Positions 1 through 8,278 of a stretch of DNA of 23,732 bases are shown piece by piece. Source of the stretch: Dehalococcoidia bacterium (GTDB lineage: Bacteria > Chloroflexota > Dehalococcoidia > JACQUA01); contig JAUYHV010000018.1 of NCBI GenBank assembly GCA_030689845.1, positions 1-23,732 on the forward strand. The letters run 5' to 3'. The translations under genes and the position numbers were made by a program. The notes beneath the pieces were generated by a model. It did no database searches, was not told the DNA's origin, and saw only the letters and a program-made list of their open reading frames with translations. The first letter of the stretch is position 1, and each line of letters begins with the position of its first letter.

Positions 1-575
1 CTGGTCTTAAGAAGCCGGATATTTCGATTCTTTCGGACGAGTTTCTATCCGAGGTCCAAAAAATGCCGCACCGCAATCTGGCTCTTGAGCTATTAAATAA
101 ATTGCTGAATGACGAAATACAGTCGCGGTCACGGAAAAACCTGGTGCAATCCAGATCATTTGCCGAGATGCTTGAGAAAACCATCCGGCGGTATCAGAAC
201 CGTACCATCGAAGCCACTCAAGTAATCCTTGAGCTAATTGAACTGGCCAAACAGATGCGAGAGGCGAAGTCACGTGGTGAGCAACTTGGCCTTAGTGAAG
301 ACGAAGAAGCTTTTTATGATGCTCTGGAAGTTAACGATAGTGCTGTAAAAGTGTTAGGCGATGAGGTGCTTAAAATGCTGGCACGAGAGTTGGTAGAGAC
401 AGTACGCCGTAACGCGACCATTGATTGGACTGTCAGGGAGAGCGCTCGGGCAAAGCTTCGGACGATGGTCAAGAGACTTCTCCGAAAGCACGGGTACCCA
501 CCCGACAAACAAGAAAAGGCTACGCTGACCGTGTTGGAGCAGGCTGAATTATTAGGCAGAGATTGGGCTGATTAA
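1..575 (+). CDS. hsdR: Type I restriction endonuclease subunit R, C-terminal part (5' truncated by window)
   Basis: HsdR is the ATP-dependent translocase and nuclease subunit of a type I restriction-modification complex. Only its C-terminal ~190 codons are here; the reading frame is open from base 3, so the ATG at 63 is internal. The segment starts with PDISILSDEFL, continues through NLALELLNKLLNDEI, and has the AFYDAL motif near the middle. These are typical of the HsdR C-terminal helical region (DUF3387 / EcoEI_R_C) that contacts the methylase core. The helicase and nuclease domains would lie to the left of the window. No hsdS or hsdM follows on the right, so hsdR is the last gene of its cluster on this side. 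It converges on pabC across 111 nt in which I see no gene. Family assignment is firm; subtype and activity cannot be judged. Confidence 0.9.
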   Translation, partial: GLKKPDISILSDEFLSEVQKMPHRNLALELLNKLLNDEIQSRSRKNLVQSRSFAEMLEKTIRRYQNRTIEATQVILELIELAKQMREAKSRGEQLGLSEDEEAFYDALEVNDSAVKVLGDEVLKMLARELVETVRRNATIDWTVRESARAKLRTMVKRLLRKHGYPPDKQEKATLTVLEQAELLGRDWAD

Positions 576-686
576 CAGAAATCTTAGCACAACCTGGAGA
601 ATATTCAGACAAACGCTATAGCAGATTTCGATGATTCTACCGGCAAACAGTTCCTGGTGTCCCGCCGGCATATTTGAGTGAGTAGT

Positions 687-1556
687 TTAAGGGGCAAGTG
701 TCAGGGACGAATAGGCAGTTCTTAGCTTTTTTGTGATGGGACCCGGTTTTCCCATGCCTACCGGTTGTCCCATGAACGAGGTAAGGGGCATGATTTCCAT
801 TATTGAGTTGGTTAGAAAAGCTTCTTGCGCTTTTTTAATGAAATCAACAGGAATCTCCTGAATCCGGACATCCATATTTAACCCGGCAGCCAGTTCTAAG
901 ACGACCTGCCGTGTGATTCCCGGCAGCAGTCCGCTTTCCGCCGGAGCTGTATACAGGATTTCGTTTAAAACTAAAAAGAGGTTGCTGCTGCTGCATTCCG
1001 TTAAATGTCCCTTTTCATTCAACATTAAAGCTTCGTCTGCACCGGCTTTCCGCGCTTCCCGGCGGGCCAGAAGGCTGTTGAGGTAGTTGCCTGTCTTCAA
1101 GCGGGAAAGAACAGAGAGACTGTCGCGGCGAAATGAGGACAAAATAGCGCTGTAGCCCGTTTCGTAAATCTTTCCGCTTAAAGGGGTATACTCCTGGGCA
1201 GAGATAAGAGTAACGGGTTCTTTACAGGTGTCCGGGTCAGGCACCATAGCTCCTTCGCCGATGGAATAATTGAGGCGTATCCTGGCATCTTTTAAGCCGT
1301 TGACTTCAAGAGTTTCGGATATGGCATAAGACAGTTTTATTGTATCTGGAATTGCGCTGAATTTAAGAACTCTCGCTGACTCCATGAGGCGGTTCAAGTG
1401 GTCTTCCAGGCGGAAAACCACTCCGTTATAAGCCCGCATAGTCTCGAAAAGCCCGTAACCGTATAAAAATCCGTAATCAAATGGGGAAACCCTGACACCG
1501 GACAAAGGTACCATCGAGCCGTTAAAGTACACCTTTTTAACCCTGACTTCATCCAT
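687..1556 (-). CDS. pabC: Aminodeoxychorismate lyase (fold-type IV PLP enzyme)
   Basis: PabC splits 4-amino-4-deoxychorismate into 4-aminobenzoate and pyruvate, a step toward folate. The 289-residue protein has the usual class-IV aminotransferase layout: an N-terminal YFNG start, the FDYGFLYGYGLFET block at 26-39, the PLP-binding lysine K154 in SRLKTGNYL, and E187 in LTECSSSN, followed by LPGITR near 211-216. Sequence alone does not separate PabC from branched-chain or D-amino-acid aminotransferases; the call rests on its place behind pabB and pabA. The ATG overlaps the end of pabA by 8 nt and has GGGGT about 5 nt upstream. It is the last gene of the operon. I saw no clear intrinsic terminator after it. 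Confidence 0.85.
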   Translation of the reverse strand: MDEVRVKKVYFNGSMVPLSGVRVSPFDYGFLYGYGLFETMRAYNGVVFRLEDHLNRLMESARVLKFSAIPDTIKLSYAISETLEVNGLKDARIRLNYSIGEGAMVPDPDTCKEPVTLISAQEYTPLSGKIYETGYSAILSSFRRDSLSVLSRLKTGNYLNSLLARREARKAGADEALMLNEKGHLTECSSSNLFLVLNEILYTAPAESGLLPGITRQVVLELAAGLNMDVRIQEIPVDFIKKAQEAFLTNSIMEIMPLTSFMGQPVGMGKPGPITKKLRTAYSSLTLAP

Positions 1557-2139
1557 TCTTACCCCGCACAGCCTTAGTATATCGTAAAAAGTTTTCCAGG
1601 AGTTTATGGCCTTCTCCAGTCATGATTGACTCCGGATGGAACTGGACTCCTTCCACCACATATTCTTTATGGCGCACTCCCATGATTTGCCCTGCCGGGT
1701 TTTCAGCGCTGACTTCCAGTACCGGCTGGAAAGTACCCGGCTTAATAATCAAGGAATGGTAGCGCCCGGCTTCAAAGGGGAGGGGCAAGCCCTGATAAAT
1801 GGTCTTGCCGTCATGGAATATCCGGTCTGTTTTTCCGTGAACAGGTACGTCCGCCCTTATTATTTCTCCGCCGTAGACGTAACCTATGCACTGGTGCCCC
1901 AGGCATACTCCCAGGAGAGGAGTTTTGCCGGCAAAGTTGCGGATAACATCGTTGGAAATGCCTCCTTCCCTGGGGGTGCACGGTCCGGGAGAAATGACTA
2001 TATGGGAAGGGGACATGGCTTCTATTTCCGGAATGGTGATTGCGTCATTGCGGTATACTTCCGGTTCCCATCCAAGCTCTCCAATATACTGGGCCAGGTT
2101 ATAAACGAAAGAATCATAGTTGTCAATTATAAGAATCAT
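1549..2139 (-). CDS. pabA: Aminodeoxychorismate/anthranilate synthase glutaminase subunit
   Basis: This class I glutamine amidotransferase supplies ammonia to PabB. The 196-residue length is normal for PabA/TrpG. It begins MILIIDNYDSFVYNL, has the oxyanion-hole segment ISPGPCTP (49-56), the nucleophile C79 in GVCLGHQ, and H168 and E170 in VQFHPES, so the catalytic triad is complete. Its ATG overlaps the TGA of pabB (ATGA, 4 nt), indicating translational coupling with its synthase partner. No trp genes are in the window. In many Firmicutes a single amphibolic subunit serves both anthranilate and aminodeoxychorismate synthases, so a double role is possible but cannot be tested here. Confidence 0.93.
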   Translation of the reverse strand: MILIIDNYDSFVYNLAQYIGELGWEPEVYRNDAITIPEIEAMSPSHIVISPGPCTPREGGISNDVIRNFAGKTPLLGVCLGHQCIGYVYGGEIIRADVPVHGKTDRIFHDGKTIYQGLPLPFEAGRYHSLIIKPGTFQPVLEVSAENPAGQIMGVRHKEYVVEGVQFHPESIMTGEGHKLLENFLRYTKAVRGKNG

Positions 2140-3581
2140 TTCACCACCATTTCTACCTTTGAAGAAATCTCCAGGGCCAGGATCAACGCTCTTGCTTTAT
2201 CGAGGGTCTCTTTATATTCTTCCACAGGTTCGGAATCGAAGACTATTCCTCCGCCAACCTGGAAATAAGCCCGATTGTTTTTAACCAGGAACGTGCGGAT
2301 GACAATGTTCAGGTCCATATCTCCGTTGAATCCCAGGTAACCCATGGAACCTGTGTAGACGCTGCGCCGCGTCGGTTCCAATTCATCAATGATTTCCATG
2401 GCCCTGACTTTAGGGGCGCCGGTGATAGAACCTCCCGGGAAAGAGGCTTTGAGAAGGTCAACCCGGTTTTTGTCCGGCCTTAATTTCCCGGTTACCGTGG
2501 AAGTCAGGTGGAAAACAGTAGGAAAGGTCTCGAGAATAGCCCATTCGGTAACCCGGACTGTTCCGTACTCGCACACGCGCCCGAGGTCGTTTCTTTCCAG
2601 GTCAACGATCATGGTGTTTTCAGCTTTATCTTTTTTGCTGGCAAGCAGTTCTTCCGCCATAGCTTCATCTCTGGCAGCTGAAGCCCCCCTGGGGCGTGTG
2701 CCTTTTATAGGCCTGGTTTCTACTAAATCGCCTGATAATTTTAGAAAGCGCTCCGGGGAGGCGGAAACAACGGCGACATCCCGGAAATCAAGGTAACCGG
2801 CGAAGGGTGCCGGGTTTACCTGCCGCAATCTCTCGTAGAGTTCGTAAGGGGCGATCTTCAAGTCGGATTCAAAACGCTGGGACAGGTTGACCTGGAAAAT
2901 ATCTCCGGCGATGATATACTGCCGGGCTTTTTCCACTGCTGACAGATATTCTTCCCGGCTGAAGTTGGATTTCAACAGGATATCTTCTTTGCCCCGGCTG
3001 GTATCCTGATCCGACTGTTGCCTGCGGCAAAATGCCTCGTATATCAAGTCTTTCAATTCCGCAGTCCGTTTTTCAGCCCGTTCCGCCCTGTTTGAATTCG
3101 CTGTCTCAGGATAACCGGTAGAAACAATAAAGGATTTCCCGGCCAGGAGGTCGTAGGCTATTATAGCGTCGTAGAAAGCGAAATAGCATTCCGGTAATCG
3201 CAGGTCATCTATACAGGAGGCGGGGAGTTTTTCAATAAAATGGCAGAGGTCATAGCTGAAATATCCAACGGCTCCACCTGTAAATGGCACCGGGCATGAA
3301 TTTTTTTCTAAAGGGAAATTTGCCAATAATTCACCGAGCACATCGAAGGGATTCCCTTGAAGTGCTTTCGTTTGTCCTCCCTGGATAATTGAAATATTCC
3401 TGCCGGTGCTTTTGAAAATCAAAAATGGTTCGCTCCCCATGAAAGTGAAGCGTCCCAGTTTCCCTGGATCCATGCCACTGTCCAGTAAAAAACAAAAGGG
3501 GCGATTTTTCAGGCTATCGAACACATGCCGTGGGGGCAGGTAGACCGGAGTTTCTTCTACTATCGGAAACATGTTATTCAT
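2136..3581 (-). CDS. pabB: Aminodeoxychorismate synthase component I
   Basis: PabB aminates chorismate to 4-amino-4-deoxychorismate using ammonia from PabA. The 481-residue protein has an N-terminal anthranilate-synthase-I-like domain and a C-terminal chorismate-binding domain from about residue 205. Visible motifs are IFQVNLSQRF (228-237), DLERNDLGRV (327-336), FPGGSITGAPK (381-391) and GGGIVFDSEP (443-452). The deciding motif is PIKGTRPRG at 291-299. Lysine K293 is the residue that forms the covalent intermediate in PabB, whereas TrpE has alanine there (PIAGT), so I call PabB rather than TrpE. The ATG overlaps the stop of the dehydrogenase gene by 4 nt; a second Met at codon 4 is an alternative start. 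Confidence 0.92.
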   Translation of the reverse strand: MNNMFPIVEETPVYLPPRHVFDSLKNRPFCFLLDSGMDPGKLGRFTFMGSEPFLIFKSTGRNISIIQGGQTKALQGNPFDVLGELLANFPLEKNSCPVPFTGGAVGYFSYDLCHFIEKLPASCIDDLRLPECYFAFYDAIIAYDLLAGKSFIVSTGYPETANSNRAERAEKRTAELKDLIYEAFCRRQQSDQDTSRGKEDILLKSNFSREEYLSAVEKARQYIIAGDIFQVNLSQRFESDLKIAPYELYERLRQVNPAPFAGYLDFRDVAVVSASPERFLKLSGDLVETRPIKGTRPRGASAARDEAMAEELLASKKDKAENTMIVDLERNDLGRVCEYGTVRVTEWAILETFPTVFHLTSTVTGKLRPDKNRVDLLKASFPGGSITGAPKVRAMEIIDELEPTRRSVYTGSMGYLGFNGDMDLNIVIRTFLVKNNRAYFQVGGGIVFDSEPVEEYKETLDKARALILALEISSKVEMVVK

Positions 3582-4666
3582 AAATGTTTAGCGGTCAAAG
3601 GGTTGAAAAAAATATTTTTAACTATTTTTGACTGGCGCAGGCGGTCTTCAGCCAGGTTATCTGCCGCCCGGGAAGTGGAAATATTTCCCTTTTCCGCATT
3701 TTTGATTACCTGTTCTGTAGTTGTATAAATACCTTCCAGTTTAAACCGGACTGCCGCCGCATCGTATCCGGTTAATTCCAGGGAAAGGTTAATTATTCCT
3801 CCGGCGTTAGCTATATAGTCAGGGCAGTAGAGGATACCTTTTTTGTGAATTTCCTCACCGTGATCTGCTTCTTTCAACTGGTTATTAGCGGCCCCGACGA
3901 TTATTTTACACCGCAGGGAAGCTATGCTGCTGCTATCCAGAATACCGCCGAAAGCGCAGGGGGATAAAATATCGCATTCGGTTTTGAGAATATCTTCGGG
4001 TAGTAAAGCTGTGGCGCCTGTTTCTTTAACCACTTGCCTTAACGAGGTTTTATTGATATCGGTTATAAGCAACTTTGCTCCCGCTCCGTTAAGCAAACGG
4101 GCGAGATGGGATCCCACCTTGCCGGCGCCTTGAATGGCTATAGTGCGGTTTTTAAGATTTGAACTTCCGTAAGTTGCCTTGCAGCAGGCTTCCATTGCCT
4201 TCATGACACCGAAAGCTGTTGCCGGGGAGGGGTCTCCGCTGCCATTCATGTATTCCGGTAAACCCACAACAAATGGTGTCTGGGTCCGTAGATATTCCAT
4301 GTCCCGGGTCGTAGTTCCCACGTCTTCCGTGGCTATATATCTCCCTCCCAGTGAAGCAACGTGTCTCCCCAGGGCTTTAAAGAGCGCCTCGGTTTTATCT
4401 TTTAACGGGTCTCCAATCACCACTGCTTTACCACCCCCGAGGTCCAGGCCTGATGCCGCTGCTTTGTAGGTCATTGCCCTTCCGAGGCGCAGGGCATCCA
4501 TGACGGCATCCTCCTCCGAAGGATAATTCCTCATCCGTACCCCGCCGAGAGCAGGGCCGAGGGTGGTGTCGTGTATACAGATCAAAGCTTTCAGTCCGAC
4601 ACCGGAATCGTTGCAAAAAAGGAGTTGCTCATAGTCAAACTGTTGCATATATTTCAAAATATTCAA
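3578..4666 (-). CDS. bcd: Leucine dehydrogenase (Glu/Leu/Phe/Val dehydrogenase family)
   Basis: This NAD-dependent enzyme reversibly deaminates branched-chain L-amino acids to 2-oxo acids. The 362-residue length and even the residue numbering match Bacillus leucine dehydrogenase: substrate-binding K68 (MTYKAA), catalytic K80 in LGGGKAVVIGDP, D115 in TEDVGTTT, and the Rossmann GAGKVGSHLA at 180-189 with an acidic D203 consistent with NAD preference. The start is TTG, supported by AGGAG six bases upstream and by alignment of the DYEQLLFC segment with the family N-terminus. It is the first gene of the pab unit, its stop overlapping the pabB start by 4 nt. The substrate could be another neutral amino acid such as valine; glutamate dehydrogenase is unlikely because the protein is too short. 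Confidence 0.9.
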   Translation of the reverse strand: MNILKYMQQFDYEQLLFCNDSGVGLKALICIHDTTLGPALGGVRMRNYPSEEDAVMDALRLGRAMTYKAAASGLDLGGGKAVVIGDPLKDKTEALFKALGRHVASLGGRYIATEDVGTTTRDMEYLRTQTPFVVGLPEYMNGSGDPSPATAFGVMKAMEACCKATYGSSNLKNRTIAIQGAGKVGSHLARLLNGAGAKLLITDINKTSLRQVVKETGATALLPEDILKTECDILSPCAFGGILDSSSIASLRCKIIVGAANNQLKEADHGEEIHKKGILYCPDYIANAGGIINLSLELTGYDAAAVRFKLEGIYTTTEQVIKNAEKGNISTSRAADNLAEDRLRQSKIVKNIFFNPLTAKHL

Positions 4667-4815
4667 TTTGTACTCCTGTTCACGGCCTGCCTTTTTTGTA
4701 AAACCCGGATTGCATGTTAACTAAAATTATTCAGGATGTTATGTTTGAACCGGATATTTGGGGTGCGGCCAGTGGTTATATGCATAATTAAATAAATGTC
4801 CCGTTCAGGGGATTG

Positions 4816-6483
4816 TCAGAGGCTGTCCCAGAGGTCTTTTTTGTCTTCCAGGACCTTCGTTTTCAGTTCATTGGAATCCCTGAAACCGAACGCTTTGTAA
4901 GATTCAGGGGTGCCATACTCCCTTGTCTTTATCACCACAGGCATCGGCACCGCGTGGCCGAAAATCAATGCCTGCTGGCGGGTTTCCAGGCGGGAAAGCA
5001 CGGCCTTCAACTCATTCTTGCCGGGAACGCCGGTTAATACAGCTTCGACATCCTTCTCGTTATCCAGGAGGCATGTTAACTTGGTGCCTATCTGGGACAT
5101 TACCTCGGGGTCTATAGCGCTGGGCCTCTGGTCGATAACGAGCAGTGTTACATTATATTTCCTCATTTCCCTGGCTATTATCCCGAATATCGTCTGGTCG
5201 GCTACCCCGGGGTCCAGGAACTTATGGGCTTCTTCGATGGTTATAACCAGGGGGTGAGAGACAGGCTTGTTTTCAGCGATTGCCCGTTCTGTATTTTCCC
5301 TGTACCTGTCATGGATTCTGCGGGTCAGCATATTGGCAACAAGCATGTATGCGGCTATGTTGTTAAAGCGCCCGAATTCGACTACAACATGGTTACCCCG
5401 TTCAAGGTGCTCCATTATGCGCTGAACTGAATTTGCCGAAGTCTCTGGAACCAGAAAAGGCAACCTTCTCAGGGTATCTATTCCCCTTTTTAAGTTGCGA
5501 AATGTGCTGTCAGGAATGTTCAACCTTTCAAGAAGAGATTTTCCTTCTTCCTTGCTCCTGTCGAAATTGATTACATTTTCCAGCCATCGGGAATCACCAA
5601 ATTCCCTGGCGAACTGGTATATTGCCTGCTGGGCGGTCTCTGTAAGATTAAGGGTTGTTGCCAGCAAAACGATATCTTCCGGTTCAACCTCGTTCCAGCC
5701 TATTTTTATTATCGCATCCGTCGTGACTCCCCTTCGCCGCGAGTTTTCTTCATCGAGACTAAAAACGGCAACCCTGGACGGGAAAAGCTGTTTCAGACCT
5801 TTGACTTTCCCCCGGCCTTCGCTGGTTCCTTCCCAGCCGTATTCATTATGCATGTCGAAGACCAGGTTGGCTGCTTTTCCTTTTTGAAGCATACCGAGGA
5901 GGAGGAGCCGGGCCAGAAAAGTTTTTCCCGTGCCGCTTTTCCCGAATACGCCGTTAGACCTTTTAATAAATTCCTCCATGTTGAGGCATATCTTGGTTTC
6001 CATGTCCAGGGGGTTACCCACGTGAAACCGCCGCTCGTCCTCCTGCCCGAAAACCATGTCTATATCCCTTTGGGATGATGTGAGGACGGGGGAAAAATGA
6101 CCGGGTATGGTTTTAACTGGCTGGGGACCTTCCAGGATGGCCGAAACCTCTCCTCCGATAACCAGCATGGGAGTAACGTGGATGATTCCATAAGTTGCTG
6201 TGCCGATAATGATTTTCCCGATAAATGGGTCCGCAACGTCCGGCGGAGTCTCTTCCAGGTTGGGGCCGGCGCTCCCCAGTTTTATATCGGTAATCATCCC
6301 AAGGAAACGGCAGCGCTCGCCGGTTATGGTGACATATTGGCCTACTTTTATTTCTTCAATGGAAATCGAGGGGTTGAGCCTGATATCCAGGCCTCCGGTC
6401 AGGGTGCCTGATACAACCATGCCCAGTTGTTCCGGGCTGCCTGAAGTTTCGGACTTTTGAGGGTCAGTTCCGACGTCGTTCAA
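4816..6483 (-). CDS. herA: HerA-type DNA translocase/helicase ATPase
   Basis: HerA is a hexameric FtsK/HerA-class ATPase that pumps DNA and drives the NurA nuclease during double-strand-end resection. The 555-residue protein has an N-terminal HAS-barrel (about 19-130), Walker A GKSGTGKT at 181-188, the FDMHNEYG motif at 209-216, Walker B ITIEEAHKF at 414-422 and the sensor-like IDQRPS at 450-455. The start is TTG within a TTGA overlap with the upstream HAS-barrel gene, and AGGAG lies 9 nt before it. The order nurA-HAS-herA on one strand supports a resection role. HerA-like ATPases also occur in defence systems with Sir2 or DUF4297 partners, but no such partner is present here. Confidence 0.9.
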   Translation of the reverse strand: MNDVGTDPQKSETSGSPEQLGMVVSGTLTGGLDIRLNPSISIEEIKVGQYVTITGERCRFLGMITDIKLGSAGPNLEETPPDVADPFIGKIIIGTATYGIIHVTPMLVIGGEVSAILEGPQPVKTIPGHFSPVLTSSQRDIDMVFGQEDERRFHVGNPLDMETKICLNMEEFIKRSNGVFGKSGTGKTFLARLLLLGMLQKGKAANLVFDMHNEYGWEGTSEGRGKVKGLKQLFPSRVAVFSLDEENSRRRGVTTDAIIKIGWNEVEPEDIVLLATTLNLTETAQQAIYQFAREFGDSRWLENVINFDRSKEEGKSLLERLNIPDSTFRNLKRGIDTLRRLPFLVPETSANSVQRIMEHLERGNHVVVEFGRFNNIAAYMLVANMLTRRIHDRYRENTERAIAENKPVSHPLVITIEEAHKFLDPGVADQTIFGIIAREMRKYNVTLLVIDQRPSAIDPEVMSQIGTKLTCLLDNEKDVEAVLTGVPGKNELKAVLSRLETRQQALIFGHAVPMPVVIKTREYGTPESYKAFGFRDSNELKTKVLEDKKDLWDSL

Positions 6484-7061
6484 GGCTTAATTCTCCTGAG
6501 GAGGTAGTTTAACCGGTTGTTTTCGTAAAGCAGCAACCGGGTTAAAGTCTTACCTGCCGTAACCAGAAATTCTAACTGGTTCTCTTGCACCAGGCTCATC
6601 TGCCTTATGCAGGCTGATATCAATTCATCCCTGGGACTTTCTGTGGAGGCAGTAACCAATAAATCGAGGAAATCCAATTCCCTGCTGAATTCCCTGACCT
6701 CGCTGTTTTCGCATTGAAAAACAAAACCGTGGATTCTGACGGTATGGTATGGCAAACAGTGTTTAATAACGTTTTGTTCCCTGTAGCCGACCACCAGGGC
6801 TTTAAAACAGGTGCGCAACAACTTGGCAACCTGTGGGTGGGAGTTAAAAATATCTTCCTGGGAAGTTTCGTGCTTACCGAGGGCTACTGGTAACCGGCCC
6901 GGTTCTCTGCTGGCGGTGACAGTGTTTTCAACAACGGCAAAGACATCCAGATTTCCCGTGCTTGACCTGACCAGGCTGCCGAAGGCAGGCGCTGAGTACA
7001 GTTCATAGCACTCTGCCAGGAAACCGCCCGTGCCTGCTTCAAGGACCTCCCCGATTTTCAT
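6480..7061 (-). CDS. Stand-alone HAS-barrel protein between nurA and herA
   Basis: This 193-residue protein has no enzymatic motif I recognise. Its N-terminal ~90 residues (IGEVLEAG, then APAFGSLV, then a VFAVVENTV strand and a REPGRLPVALG segment) have the pattern of the HAS barrel, the beta-barrel shared by HerA and ATP synthase subunits. The C-terminal half is predicted mostly helical, with the LDFLDLLV segment and a basic end, LRRIKP. I infer an adaptor that docks on the HerA or NurA ring. I chose the ATG at 7061: it lies 2 nt after the nurA stop and has a GGTGG sequence 8 nt upstream. A GTG at 7073 would add four residues and overlap nurA by 10 nt. Its stop overlaps the herA start by 4 nt. 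Confidence 0.75.
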   Translation of the reverse strand: MKIGEVLEAGTGGFLAECYELYSAPAFGSLVRSSTGNLDVFAVVENTVTASREPGRLPVALGKHETSQEDIFNSHPQVAKLLRTCFKALVVGYREQNVIKHCLPYHTVRIHGFVFQCENSEVREFSRELDFLDLLVTASTESPRDELISACIRQMSLVQENQLEFLVTAGKTLTRLLLYENNRLNYLLRRIKP

Positions 7062-7063
7062 TG

Positions 7064-8278
7064 TTAATACCACCGCATTCTTTTACTGCGGTTCTTTTGT
7101 GAGGGAGAAGAAGAAAAATTGTTTTCAGCCATTTCTTGTTCAACAAGGTTCCAGAAAGCTTCCCTGTCCCTGCCTGTTACCACGGCCTGCTCGTGGGCTT
7201 CCTGGAGAGCAACGGGGTACCCCTGTCCCCGCTTGCACTGGTCGAACACCAGGCTGTGGGTTAAATTAAGTAAATTTTCGTTGTTTGCAATCCAGGCGGG
7301 AGTTTCTACTCTCGAAATTTCCTCCCCGGTGTTAAGGTAAAAGAAATGGACTTTATGCTCACGGTAAAACTTTTCCACAACGGAAGAACGACTGATAAAG
7401 ATTTCGGAACGCTCCCCCGGTTTGAGCAGACACTGAAAGAGTTCCCTATCCGGGAGTTCAGCTACTATGTTGCAGGGCCTTTCGTCACCTTTTTTTACTT
7501 TGTCGCAATATCTGTCACAATCGGGGGGAGAGAAAGGGCAAATAGCTACCCGCAGAAGGTTGATAACTTCGGCGCTGGCAGGGAAGCTGATAAAAGAGGC
7601 TATGGAGAAAGTTTTTTCTGTGCTCAATTTATTCAGGGCATCCATATGTCCTAAAAAACCCCGCTCAAGGAAAATTTCCGACACAAATTCGGGGTAAGTT
7701 TTATCCGATAGACCCCAAAGAGTGAGGGTGCCGTCCAGCATGGCAACGACAGGAATTCCTGCAGGGCACTCCGTCAGTAGCTGCCGGGCCAGTCCGAGTT
7801 CTTCGACCGCTCTTTTTATCCCGAGGAGGACGCCTTCTATGCGCTGCTCCCGCATACTACCCCCGGGGTCGGCAAGAACCAGGTCGTCCGCGGTGCTGTA
7901 CAGCTTTCCGTATGATTGCAGGAGTGCTTCGGGGTTTTTACCATAGCATATGCGGGCCATTCCCATGTTCAATAAGTAGCAGGCTAATGGACTGTCGCGC
8001 TGGAATTCCAAATGAGAGCCGTCAACTCCCAGCACCGAGACTTCGGGGGGGCATGGAGGAAGGGGAAATACGTTATTCAGGCCCCCGGCAATTCCTGCGG
8101 TCAACCAGGTGATTTTCGCTGCTGAAAGCTTATCCCGGAGTTGCTGAAGGCTGGGATCCTGAGAATGGAAAATCCTGATTGCCGTTTCCAGCCGCTGCTT
8201 CCGTTCCGACTGCCTGGACTTCATATGCTGCACGGCTGATTCTATCTGTGGAACTACCTGAATGAGTTCTAATGTCAT
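7064..8278 (-). CDS. nurA: NurA family 5'-3' nuclease
   Basis: NurA is a manganese-dependent nuclease that works with HerA to resect DNA ends. Numbered from the ATG at 8278 (404 residues), the first metal-binding Asp is D86 in GVDGSH, the second is D182 in MLDGTL, and late motifs are RVETP (323-327) and GYPVALQEAHEQAVV with H362. An early helical region (about 10-60) is rich in basic residues. Between the catalytic halves is a four-Cys cluster, C-x6-C-x3-C-x10-C (247-269), unusual for a simple RNase-H-like nuclease. I chose ATG 8278 because an extended -10 element lies just upstream and GAGG precedes the codon. An in-frame ATG at 8317, with AAGGA 9 nt before it, would add 13 residues and remains possible. 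Confidence 0.87.
   Translation of the reverse strand: MTLELIQVVPQIESAVQHMKSRQSERKQRLETAIRIFHSQDPSLQQLRDKLSAAKITWLTAGIAGGLNNVFPLPPCPPEVSVLGVDGSHLEFQRDSPLACYLLNMGMARICYGKNPEALLQSYGKLYSTADDLVLADPGGSMREQRIEGVLLGIKRAVEELGLARQLLTECPAGIPVVAMLDGTLTLWGLSDKTYPEFVSEIFLERGFLGHMDALNKLSTEKTFSIASFISFPASAEVINLLRVAICPFSPPDCDRYCDKVKKGDERPCNIVAELPDRELFQCLLKPGERSEIFISRSSVVEKFYREHKVHFFYLNTGEEISRVETPAWIANNENLLNLTHSLVFDQCKRGQGYPVALQEAHEQAVVTGRDREAFWNLVEQEMAENNFSSSPSQKNRSKRMRWY

Noticed and set aside
640..668. CCGGC / GCCGG inverted repeat after hsdR as a terminator
   Set aside because: No U-run on either strand and a weak, interrupted stem.
1636..2268. 210-codon open frame on the + strand
   Set aside because: It is antisense to pabA/pabB, which have complete family motifs; no ribosome binding site or recognisable domain.
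2136..3581. Anthranilate synthase component I (trpE) as an alternative
   Set aside because: The active-site motif is PIKGT with Lys, typical of PabB; TrpE has PIAGT. pabC also follows.
4800..4815. Hairpin TCCC-TGAA-GGGA after herA as a terminator
   Set aside because: Only four base pairs with a mismatch; the T-rich tail is interrupted.
4816..8278. HerA-based antiphage defence system
   Set aside because: The partner is NurA, not Sir2 or DUF4297, and the nearest restriction gene (hsdR) is separated by the pab operon on the other strand.
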